From Iamia sp035765045 (GTDB lineage: Bacteria > Actinomycetota > Acidimicrobiia > Acidimicrobiales > Iamiaceae), in assembly GCA_035765045.1 (NCBI GenBank), contig DASTYI010000045.1, forward strand, positions 1 through 26,246: 26,246 bases of DNA. The letters run 5' to 3'. Shown in pieces: positions 13,834-21,016 of this stretch. The notes under the pieces were generated by a model that ran no database searches, was not told the origin of the DNA, and saw only the letters and a program-made list of their open reading frames with translations. The position numbers and the translations under genes are program-made. Position 1 is the stretch's first letter. Every line of letters starts with the position of its first letter.

Positions 13834-15081
13834 ATGTCGCCGTCGGGGCGGGCGGTGGGGCTGGCCGTGGCGCTGGCGCTGGCGCTGCTGGTGGTGCCGT
13901 GGGAGGTGGGGGCCCTCGGCGCGGTCGTGCTGGCGGTGGCGACGGTGGTCGACGCCCTGGCCGCCCGGGCGCCGGTGACCGTCGAGCGCGAGGTGCCGGC
14001 CCGGCTGGCCCGGGGCGTCCCGGCCCGGCTCACGGTCACCGTCGAGGGGGCGGGGGCGCGGCGGGTCGAGGTCCGCCAGCCCCGGGTGCCCGATGTCGAC
14101 GTCGAGCCGGGCACGGGCGTCGGCGGGCTCGACGCCGAGGTGGTGGCCCGGCGCCGGGGTCGCCACGAGCTGCCCCCGGTCGCCGTCCGGCTCACCGGCC
14201 CGCTGGGGCTGGGGCGCTGGGACAGCGAGCACGGCGGCGCCCACGTCGTCGAGGTCCACCCCGACCTCCCCGCGGCCCGCCGCCTGGCCACCGCCGTCCG
14301 CCAGGCCCGCTTCCGCGACCCCGGGCTGCGGCGCCGGGGGGCGATCGGGATCGGCACCGACTTCGACCAGGTCCGCGAGCACCAGCCCGACGACGACATC
14401 CGCCACGTCAACTGGCCCGCCACCGTCCGCCAGGGCCGGCTGATGACCAACCAGTACCGGGAGGACACCGAGCGCGACGTCGTCGCCCTGGTCGACTGCG
14501 GCCGGCTGATGGCCGCCCCCGTGCCCGGGCCCGACGGCCGGCTCGACCGCACCCGGCTCGACGTCGCCGTCGACGCGGCGGCGGCCCTGGCCGCGGTGGC
14601 CGACGTGGTCGGCGACCGTTGCGGCGCCCTGGCCTACGACGACGAGGTCCGGGCCCGGGTCGTGCCCCGCCGGGCCTCGGGCGACGACGTGGTGCGCGCC
14701 CTCCACGCCGTCGAGCCCCGGGCCGTCGACAGCGACGCCGAGCGGGCCTTCCGCGCCCTCGGCGCCACCAAGCGGTCGCTGGTCGTCGTGCTGACCGACG
14801 TGCTCGACGCGGCAGCGGCCCGGGCCCTGCTCGACGCCGTGCCGGTGCTGGCCCGCCGGCACGCCGTCGTCGTCGCCAGCTGCACCGACGTCGAGGTCGA
14901 GGAGGCGGCGGCGGGGACGGGCGAGCGGGCCGTGGTCGCGGCCCGGGTGCTGGCCGAGCGGGATCGGGCCGTGGCCCAGATCCGCCGCCGGGGCGCCCGG
15001 GTGGTCGAGGCCCCGCCGGCCCGTCTCGGCGCCGCCGTCGTCGCCGCCTACCTCGACGCCAAGGCCACCGCCCGGCTCTGA
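13834..15081 (+). CDS. DUF58-domain protein with von Willebrand A-like region
   Basis: 415 residues. Two hydrophobic helices at the N-terminus (about 9-22 and 26-42) precede an Ig-like region and the DUF58 signature (about 174-212: GTDFDQVREHQPDDDIRHVN, then WPATVRQGRL and NQYREDTERD). A von Willebrand A-like domain follows, with ALVDCGRLM and VVVLTDVLDA. This is the usual partner and probable client adaptor of the MoxR ATPase encoded 22 bp upstream. The arginine-aspartate signature is intact. The 3' end overlaps the end of the convergent SpoIIM gene by 34 bp. The protein is probably membrane-anchored with its main domains in the cytoplasm. Confidence 0.92.
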   Translation: MSPSGRAVGLAVALALALLVVPWEVGALGAVVLAVATVVDALAARAPVTVEREVPARLARGVPARLTVTVEGAGARRVEVRQPRVPDVDVEPGTGVGGLDAEVVARRRGRHELPPVAVRLTGPLGLGRWDSEHGGAHVVEVHPDLPAARRLATAVRQARFRDPGLRRRGAIGIGTDFDQVREHQPDDDIRHVNWPATVRQGRLMTNQYREDTERDVVALVDCGRLMAAPVPGPDGRLDRTRLDVAVDAAAALAAVADVVGDRCGALAYDDEVRARVVPRRASGDDVVRALHAVEPRAVDSDAERAFRALGATKRSLVVVLTDVLDAAAARALLDAVPVLARRHAVVVASCTDVEVEEAAAGTGERAVVAARVLAERDRAVAQIRRRGARVVEAPPARLGAAVVAAYLDAKATARL

Positions 15082-16094
15082 TCCCCCGCCGGCCGTCCCC
15101 GCCACCAGACGAGGGCCCAGAACAGCCCGGCGAGGGAGAGGCCGACGGCGACGGCGGTGGCGGGCGGGAGGTGGCGGGTGGTCACCAGGCCCTCGACCAG
15201 GCCGGTGGGGACGAGCCACAGCGCCACGCCGAGGGCCACCTCGGCGGCGGCCCGGGCCTCCTCGACCACGGCCGCGCCGCGCGCCCGCAGCCCGGGGGCG
15301 ACGACGGCGATGCCGAGCCGCAGCCCGGCGGCCCCGGCCACGGTCACCAGCGACAGCTCGATGAACCCGTGCGGGGCCAGCAGGCTGATCGCCGCGTCGC
15401 CCGCCCCGGCCGCCGCGAAGAGCCCGGCGACCAGCCCGACGATGGCGCCGTTGAACGCCAGCAGGAGGGCGGTGGGCAGGCCCCCGGCGATGCCCACGGC
15501 CAGGGCCATGAACGAGACCCGGATGTTGTTGACGAAGATCTGGCTGCCCATCGACGTGCGCTCCAGGTCCGACGGGGTGGTCGCCGGGCCGCCCCGGTCG
15601 GCGGCGTCGGACGCCCCCTGGGTCAGGGGGGTGACGGCGGCGACCCGCCCGGCCGTGGCCGGGTCGGCGTGGGCCCACAGCCCGGTGCCGAGCGCCGGGC
15701 CCCAGAGCAGCAGGGCGGCGACGAGGAGGACCCGGGGCCGCTCGCGCACCCGCCGGAAGAAGCCGGTGCCGAGCCAGTGGCCGAACGAGGCCCGGCGCCC
15801 CGGGACCCGGTAGACGACGGTGCGGGCCCGGCCGACGAGGGCCTCCAGCTCGCCCACGACGGGGTCGCCGGGCCAGCGCTGCCGGGCCCGGGCCAGGTCG
15901 GCGGTGGTGGCCCGGTAGAGGTCGCCGAGGCGCAGGGCGTCGTCGCCCGGCAGCCGCTCGACCCGCCCCCGGGCCCGGCCGAGCAGGTCGACCAGCTCGG
16001 CCCACGCCGCCGACCGCTCGGCGATGAAGCCCTCGACCCGGCGCCCGCCGGTGCCCGGTAGCGTCGCCGTGGTGGAGATCGAGGACCGGGTCAC
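15048..16094 (-). CDS. SpoIIM-family (stage II sporulation protein M-like) membrane protein
   Basis: About 348 residues from the GTG used here. Conserved SpoIIM features are an N-terminal soluble helical part (VEGFIAERSAAWAELVDLL onward, GDDALRLGDLYR), a central HWLGTGFFRRVRERP, then several hydrophobic helices. These include IFVNNIRVSFMALAVGIAGG, LLLAFNGAIVGLVAG and LLAPHGFIELSLV, the NNxxV and PHGxxE motifs of the family. Non-sporulating actinobacteria carry such proteins beside RDD, MoxR and DUF58 genes, where their role is unknown. The start is uncertain. The conserved N-terminus begins near 16040, but the only nearby in-frame start is GTG at 16094, which would overlap the divergent RDD gene. 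Other in-frame starts lie still further into that gene. The stop lies inside the DUF58 gene. Confidence 0.85.
   Translation of the reverse strand: MTRSSISTTATLPGTGGRRVEGFIAERSAAWAELVDLLGRARGRVERLPGDDALRLGDLYRATTADLARARQRWPGDPVVGELEALVGRARTVVYRVPGRRASFGHWLGTGFFRRVRERPRVLLVAALLLWGPALGTGLWAHADPATAGRVAAVTPLTQGASDAADRGGPATTPSDLERTSMGSQIFVNNIRVSFMALAVGIAGGLPTALLLAFNGAIVGLVAGLFAAAGAGDAAISLLAPHGFIELSLVTVAGAAGLRLGIAVVAPGLRARGAAVVEEARAAAEVALGVALWLVPTGLVEGLVTTRHLPPATAVAVGLSLAGLFWALVWWRGRPAGDQSRAVALASR
16059..16064 (+). promoter_or_regulatory. -10 hexamer of the RDD gene (leaderless type)
   Basis: TAGCGT, seven bases before the GTG at 16072. The alternative GTG at 16069 would be only four bases away, so 16072 is preferred. 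Confidence 0.55.
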
Positions 16095-16824
16095 GGTGTC
16101 GACCCCCGAGGGCGTCGAGCTGGACCTGGTGGTGGCGGGCTTGGGCTCGCGGTTCATGGCCTCGCTGGTCGACTCGGCGCTGCAGGCGGTGCTCATCATC
16201 CCACTCCTGGCGCTGGCCTCGGTCTCCGCCACCGCCGGGGCGGCCGTGGCCAGCGTGGGTGGCCTGCTCGTCGTCTTCGGCTACCCGACGGTGTGCGACG
16301 CCCTGGCCGACGGGCGCACCGTGGGGCGTCGGCTCACCGGGCTCCGGCTCGTCACCGAGGACGGCGGCCGGGTCGGGTTCCTCGCCGCCGCCGTCCGCAA
16401 CATCGTGCGCCTGGTCGACTTCCTGCCCGCCGCCTACTCGGTCGGCGCCCTGGCCGTGATCGTCTCGGCCCGCAACCAGAGGGTGGGCGACATGGCCGCC
16501 GGCACCCTGGTCGTGCGGGCCGCCCCGGTCCGCCGGCGGGCGGCGGCGGTGGTGCCCGGGGCAGGGCGGGCGGCGGCGCCCGCCGAGGAGGTCGCCATGC
16601 CCGAGGGCGCCGGGGTGTGGGACCTCACCCGGCTGACGGCCGAGGACGTCCGCGTCGTGCGCTCGTTCCTGGCCCGGCGCCCCGACCTCGACCCGGCGGC
16701 GCGGGCCCGGGTCGCGGGCGAGCTGGCCCGCCGGCTCCGGCCCGTCGTCGTCGGCCCCGACCCGGGCACCCCGGACGAGGCGCTGCTGGAGCAGGTGCTG
16801 GCGGCCAAGGCCGCCCGGGGCTGA
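16072..16824 (+). CDS. RDD-family membrane protein
   Basis: 250 residues. The RDD domain spans about 18-150: GLGSRFMASLVDSALQAV, the hydrophobic pair around 40-75, CDALADGRTVGRRLTGLRLV, then AVRNIVRLVDFLPAAY and NQRVGDMAAGTLVV, which is the usual ending of the domain. The C-terminal 90 residues are soluble and include VWDLTRLTAEDVRVVRSFLARRPDL. RDD proteins are small membrane proteins, a few linked to ion transport. In actinobacteria one is often coded beside SpoIIM and the MoxR cluster, as here. The start follows from the hexamer upstream. It diverges from SpoIIM and converges on the GT2 gene with only 12 bp between their stops. Confidence 0.88.
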   Translation: MEIEDRVTVSTPEGVELDLVVAGLGSRFMASLVDSALQAVLIIPLLALASVSATAGAAVASVGGLLVVFGYPTVCDALADGRTVGRRLTGLRLVTEDGGRVGFLAAAVRNIVRLVDFLPAAYSVGALAVIVSARNQRVGDMAAGTLVVRAAPVRRRAAAVVPGAGRAAAPAEEVAMPEGAGVWDLTRLTAEDVRVVRSFLARRPDLDPAARARVAGELARRLRPVVVGPDPGTPDEALLEQVLAAKAARG

Positions 16825-16836
16825 GCCCGAGGCGCC

Positions 16837-17784
16837 TCAGCGGCCGGCGGTGGCGGCGGGCTCGGTGTCGCGGGTGAACACGGCGGCCGGCTGGACCTCG
16901 TGGACGGCCCGGGTCGACCGCCCGACCAGGTCGGCCAGCATGCCGATCATCACCACCTGGAAGGCGAGGAAGAGGATCAGCAGCGTGTTGATGGCGACCT
17001 TGAAGTCGTTGACCGAGACGTCGTAGACGAGCTTGCCGCTGCCGATCAGCAGCAGCACCAGGCCCACCGGCAGGAAGACCCGCAGCGGGTTGAACGACAG
17101 GGTCATACGGATGACCTGGAGCAGGTACCGGCGGGTGTCGCTCCACCAGTGGAACTTCGAGCTCCCGGCCCGCTCGAAGTAGTCGATGTCCCAGTACTTC
17201 ACGGTGTAGCCGTGGGCCAGGAACGTGAGGGTGATCGTGGTGACGCAGCTGAACCCGGGGGGCAGCTGGCTCACGTACTGGAGGGCGACGTCGCGCCGGA
17301 AGGCCCGCATGCCCGAGTTGAGGTCGGGGATCGGCGTCTGCACGAGGTACGACGCCAGCTTGCGGATGAAGAGCTTGGCCGGCACCCGGAACAGCTTGTG
17401 GGTGCCCTGCTCGGAGGTCCGGGCCCCGACGACCTGGTCGTAGCCCTCGAGCTCGTCGACCAGCTGGGGGATCAGCTCGTTCGGGTACGTCATGTCGACG
17501 TCGGTCCACACGACGACCCGGCCCCGGGAGGCGCGGGTGCCGAACTTCCGGGCCGAGCCCGAGCCCCGGTTGGTGCCGAACTGGATCAGGCGGATGCCGT
17601 CGATCTGGCGCAGCGCCTCGCCCGAGCCGTCGTTCGAGCCGTCGTCGACGACGATGATCTCGTAGGAGTACCGGGACGCGTCCATCGCCGCCCGGATCCG
17701 GTCGATCTCGGTGCCGAGGTGGCCCTTCTCGTTGTAGACGGGCAGCACGATGCTGACGTCGAGCGTCGGGTCCTCGTCGGGCAC
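16837..17784 (-). CDS. GT2 family glycosyltransferase, DPM1-like
   Basis: 315 residues with a GTG start. The GT-A fold is clear: SIVLPVYNEKGHLG (11-24), EIIVVDDGSNDGSGEAL, the metal-binding WTDVDMTYP, then DLNSGMRAFRRDVA and YTVKYWDIDYFERAGSSKFHWW. Two C-terminal hydrophobic helices (about 230-250 and 265-290) anchor it in the membrane. Such enzymes use a nucleotide sugar to charge polyprenyl phosphate, or glycosylate lipids. The GT-C-like gene just upstream could use such a polyprenyl-phosphate sugar as donor, which makes a two-step surface glycosylation pathway plausible. TAGCCT six bases before the GTG gives it its own leaderless promoter, although it begins only 28 bp after the upstream stop. 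Confidence 0.91.
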   Translation of the reverse strand: MPDEDPTLDVSIVLPVYNEKGHLGTEIDRIRAAMDASRYSYEIIVVDDGSNDGSGEALRQIDGIRLIQFGTNRGSGSARKFGTRASRGRVVVWTDVDMTYPNELIPQLVDELEGYDQVVGARTSEQGTHKLFRVPAKLFIRKLASYLVQTPIPDLNSGMRAFRRDVALQYVSQLPPGFSCVTTITLTFLAHGYTVKYWDIDYFERAGSSKFHWWSDTRRYLLQVIRMTLSFNPLRVFLPVGLVLLLIGSGKLVYDVSVNDFKVAINTLLILFLAFQVVMIGMLADLVGRSTRAVHEVQPAAVFTRDTEPAATAGR

Positions 17785-17790
17785 CCGGCG

Positions 17791-17796
17791 AGGCTA
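17791..17796 (-). promoter_or_regulatory. -10 hexamer of the GT2 gene (leaderless type)
   Basis: TAGCCT on the minus strand, six bases before the GTG at 17784, in the 28-bp gap after the upstream gene. Confidence 0.6.
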
Positions 17797-17812
17797 CATG
17801 CGGCCCCGGGTG

Positions 17813-19999
17813 CTACCCGAACGCCGCCGTCGCCGGCTCGCCGAAGGCACCGACGCCCTCCCGCAGGAGCCGGACCCGCAGGGCGAGCTCCTCGTCGTCG
17901 GGGGCGGCGAACGGGACGTCGACGGCGACGGTCAGACGGGCGACGTCGCCGTCGACCCAGCGGATCAGGTCGGCCCGGGCGTCGAGCAGGCGGCACCCGC
18001 AGCGGGCCCCGTCGACGGCGACGCCGAGGCGGATGCGGCCCACGGCCTTGCCCCCGGGCGCCACCGTCGGCCACGGCGCCCCGGTCGGGCGGGTGACCTC
18101 GACCGTGGCCCGCACCCGGCCGCCGGCGATCGTCGGCCCCTCGGTGAACCGCACCGACCCCTCGTCGGCCTGCGGGTCGGCGCCGAAGCCGTCCTCGTCG
18201 AGCAGGTGCCCCCCGGCGGCCAGCTCGTCCTGGCGGGCGCCCGGCGCCACCCACAGGCCCAGCGACGACGAGGCGTCGACCCAGGCCAGGCGGTACCCGG
18301 CGGCGAACGGCTCGGGCTTGAGGGCGCCGGCCACGACGTAGGGCTCGCCACCCTCCCAGGGGGCGCCGGTGACCCGCACCGAGCGGTTGTCGGGGGTGTA
18401 GAGCTGGGCCCGGAAGAAGGTGGCGGCGATCGGGTCGACGGGGTCGCCGGCCACCCAGGCCAGCCGGGCCCCGTCGGGCAGGACGTCGGCGATCACGGCG
18501 GCGTCGTCGGGCTCGGCGGTGACCGGCGGCGTGATGCGGTCGACGGCCCGCTGGCCGCCGGCGACGCACAGGGCGGCGGCCAGCACGACGACGGCGACGG
18601 GGGCGGCCCGGCGGGGGAGCCCCAGCGCCAGGGCGGCCAGGGCGGCGAGGACGACGACGCCCACGACGGTGATCGACCGGAGGGCGGGCGGCCCCTCGGG
18701 GTCGATGGCCACCACCCCGAGCACCGGGTAGACGAGGTAGCCCCCCTCCAAGGTCGCCCGCCGGAAGCGCCACAGGGCGGCCGCGGCGGCGACGGTGACG
18801 ACCCCGACGGCCAGGGCCGTCAGCGCGGTCCGGCGCCGGCGGGCCGAGGCCAGCAGGGCGGCCCCGCCGGCCAACACGAGGGGCCCGGTGAAGAGGTCGT
18901 TGTAGCGGCCGTAGACGAGGTGGTCGGCCCGGGGCCGGTCGGTCATGAACACCGTCGACACGAGGAAGGCCATCGCCACCAGGGCCAGCACGGCCAGCGG
19001 CACCAGGGCCGGGGTGGCGCCGTCGGCGCCCGGCGTGGCCAGCCGCACCGCGGCCCGGCGGATCGGGCCGTCGTCCTCGTCGGGGCGGGCCGCCCGCCAC
19101 CCCCGGACGGCGGCCGTGGCCAGGGCGACCAGCCCGAGGCCGGCCAGGCCCCCCGTCGTCACGACGATCGTCCACAGCTGGCCGGTGGCCGACAGGGCGA
19201 GCGGCCACAGCCGGGTGATGCGGTCGGCCTCGTTGAACGCCGGTGTCACCTGCTGCGGGTCGTAGAGGCGGGTGTAGATCGCCTCGCTGCCCACCTGGAC
19301 CAGCCCGATGGCGAGCCCCAGGCCGACGACCCCGGCGGCGGCCAGCCGGGCCGGGAGCCGGCGCCCGACCGCCAGCACCACCAGCACGGCGGCGACCAGC
19401 GGGGCGAGGGGGAGGACCCGGGCGTGGACGGCGTAGCCCCCGGCCGTCGCCGCCACCAGCAGGGCGATCGCCGGCGCCCCGGGCCGCTCGACCACCCGGG
19501 CCAGGGCGAGGAGGAGCAGGGCGAAGGCCAGCGGGGCCAGGGCGTCGCTCCAGGCCAGGCCGGTCGTCGCCACCAGGGCGGGGAGCGAGGCGGCCACGGC
19601 GGCCAGCCCGACCGACAGCGGGGGCCGGACGCCGAGCAGCCGGCGGGCCACCGCCTCGAAGGCGAGGAAGGTCAGCCCGCCGAGGGCGACGTTGGTGACG
19701 ATGGCGGCCCGGTAGACGGCGTTGGGCGAGAGGTCGAGGGCGAACCAGGGGGCCAGCAGCACCGAGTACCCGGGCCCGTAGGTCGAGGCGAAGCCCATGT
19801 CCCAGCGGGTGCCGCCGGCCAGCAGCCGGGCCATGGCCAGGTAGGCCGGCTCGTCCGCCACCACCCGCGGGTACCGCCCGTCGAGCGACATCACCCACCG
19901 CAGCACCACCACGGCCACGAACCCCACCCCGACCGCCCCCCACCGTCGAGCTCGGTGGGTCTCGGCGGGCGGACGTCCCCCGGACTCCGCCGCGCTCAC
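17813..19999 (-). CDS. Large polytopic membrane protein, GT-C glycosyltransferase-like
   Basis: 728 residues. A cytoplasmic N-terminus is followed by a helix (about 20-38), then VVADEPAYLAMARLLAGG and TYGPGYSVLLAPW. The acidic pair at D49-E50 in the first loop and this layout are typical of GT-C enzymes (GT39/ArnT-like), which transfer sugars from polyprenyl phosphate outside the membrane. About ten more hydrophobic segments run to about residue 500. The C-terminal 200 residues are a soluble, probably extracytoplasmic beta-rich domain (GGRVRATVEVTRPTGAPW, CGCRLLDARADLIRWVDG). The family assignment is by pattern, not by a full motif set. The GTG start overlaps the meaB stop as GTGA, so it is translationally coupled to meaB. 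The GT2 gene follows. Confidence 0.78.
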   Translation of the reverse strand: MSAAESGGRPPAETHRARRWGAVGVGFVAVVVLRWVMSLDGRYPRVVADEPAYLAMARLLAGGTRWDMGFASTYGPGYSVLLAPWFALDLSPNAVYRAAIVTNVALGGLTFLAFEAVARRLLGVRPPLSVGLAAVAASLPALVATTGLAWSDALAPLAFALLLLALARVVERPGAPAIALLVAATAGGYAVHARVLPLAPLVAAVLVVLAVGRRLPARLAAAGVVGLGLAIGLVQVGSEAIYTRLYDPQQVTPAFNEADRITRLWPLALSATGQLWTIVVTTGGLAGLGLVALATAAVRGWRAARPDEDDGPIRRAAVRLATPGADGATPALVPLAVLALVAMAFLVSTVFMTDRPRADHLVYGRYNDLFTGPLVLAGGAALLASARRRRTALTALAVGVVTVAAAAALWRFRRATLEGGYLVYPVLGVVAIDPEGPPALRSITVVGVVVLAALAALALGLPRRAAPVAVVVLAAALCVAGGQRAVDRITPPVTAEPDDAAVIADVLPDGARLAWVAGDPVDPIAATFFRAQLYTPDNRSVRVTGAPWEGGEPYVVAGALKPEPFAAGYRLAWVDASSSLGLWVAPGARQDELAAGGHLLDEDGFGADPQADEGSVRFTEGPTIAGGRVRATVEVTRPTGAPWPTVAPGGKAVGRIRLGVAVDGARCGCRLLDARADLIRWVDGDVARLTVAVDVPFAAPDDEELALRVRLLREGVGAFGEPATAAFG

Positions 20000-20994
20000 C
20001 CGTCGCGGTCGAGGCGGAGGCGGGCCAGGAGGCGGCGGGCGCCGGCCGAGGGGGTCACCGTCCCGGCGCCGACCTCGGCCTCGACCTCGGGGAGGGCGGC
20101 GGCCACGTCGGGATCGGTGCGCAGCCGCAGCTCGAGGGCGCCCCGCACCTCGGACCACAGCCAGGCCCGGGCCTGCTCGGCCCGCTGGCGGTCGAGGGCG
20201 CCGCTGGCGTCGAGCGCCTCGTGGGCGGCCCGGACGGCGTCCCACGCCTCGGGGATGCCGGCGCCGGTGGTCGAGCTGGCCAGCAGGGCCCGGGCCTCGA
20301 TCTCGGGGTGGCGGGGCCGCAGCAGGTGGAGGGCCCGACGGATGTCGGCGCAGGCGTGGGCGGCGGGGGTGGCCAGGTCGCCGTCGGCCTTGGTCACGAC
20401 GACCACGTCGGCCAGCTCCATGATCCCCCGCTTGACGCCCTGGAGGTCGTCCCCGCCGGCAGGCGAGGCGAGCAGCACGAACAGGTCGGTGAGGTCGGCC
20501 ACGGCGATCTCGCTCTGGCCCACCCCGACCGTCTCGACCAGCACGACGTCGAAGCCGGCGGCCTCGCACAGCAGGAGCGCCTCCCGGGTGCGCCGGGCCA
20601 CGCCGCCCAGCTCGCCCCCGGCGGGGGAGGGGCGGATGAAGGCGGCCGGGTCGCGGACCAGGCGCTCCATCCGGGTCTTGTCGCCCAGGATCGACCCGCC
20701 CGAGCGCGAGCTGCTGGGGTCGACGGCGAGGACCGCGACCTTGTGGCCGGTACCGGTCAGGTGGGTGCCGAAGGCCTCGATGAAGGTCGACTTGCCCACC
20801 CCGGGCGGGCCGCTGATGCCGATCCGGACCGAGCCCCCGGTGTGGGGGAGCAGGGCCCCGACCAGGGCGTCGGCCTGCTCGCGGTGGTCGGCCCGGGTCG
20901 ACTCGACCAGGGTGATGGCCCGGGCCAGGGCCCGCCGGTCACCGTCCCGGATCCCCTCGGCGAGGGTGGCGGGATCGGTGGTCGCGGCGGGCAC
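19996..20994 (-). CDS. meaB: MeaB/ArgK-type G-protein chaperone of methylmalonyl-CoA mutase
   Basis: 332 residues. This GTPase helps load adenosylcobalamin into methylmalonyl-CoA mutase and protects the active enzyme. The P-loop GPPGVGKST (62-70), the metallochaperone-type AVDPSSSRSGGSILGDKTRM, ETVGVGQSE and VVTKADGD (base recognition) are all present, and the length is normal. Its usual partner, the mutase, is encoded about 3.6 kb away on the same strand with two secreted-protein genes between. TACGGT, six bases before the GTG, supports the start and a leaderless transcript. The hexamer lies in a small palindrome that also carries the stop codon of the DUF4214 gene. Its own stop is overlapped by the GT-C-like gene. 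Confidence 0.95.
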   Translation of the reverse strand: MPAATTDPATLAEGIRDGDRRALARAITLVESTRADHREQADALVGALLPHTGGSVRIGISGPPGVGKSTFIEAFGTHLTGTGHKVAVLAVDPSSSRSGGSILGDKTRMERLVRDPAAFIRPSPAGGELGGVARRTREALLLCEAAGFDVVLVETVGVGQSEIAVADLTDLFVLLASPAGGDDLQGVKRGIMELADVVVVTKADGDLATPAAHACADIRRALHLLRPRHPEIEARALLASSTTGAGIPEAWDAVRAAHEALDASGALDRQRAEQARAWLWSEVRGALELRLRTDPDVAAALPEVEAEVGAGTVTPSAGARRLLARLRLDRDG

Positions 20995-21000
20995 CGGACC

Positions 21001-21016
21001 ACCGTAGGGCCTACGG
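21001..21016 (-). promoter_or_regulatory. meaB promoter: -10 hexamer inside a palindrome
   Basis: TACGGT (21001-21006, minus strand) lies six bases before the meaB GTG. It is part of the odd palindrome CCGTAGGGCCTACGG (21002-21016), which also contains the TAG stop of the DUF4214 gene (21011-21013). Confidence 0.5.

Noticed and set aside
17750..21007. 1085-codon open frame on the plus strand opposite meaB and the GT-C-like gene
   Set aside because: The translation is low-complexity (G, R, P, D, H, Q rich), has no family motifs, and lies opposite well-identified genes; it is a by-product of high GC content.
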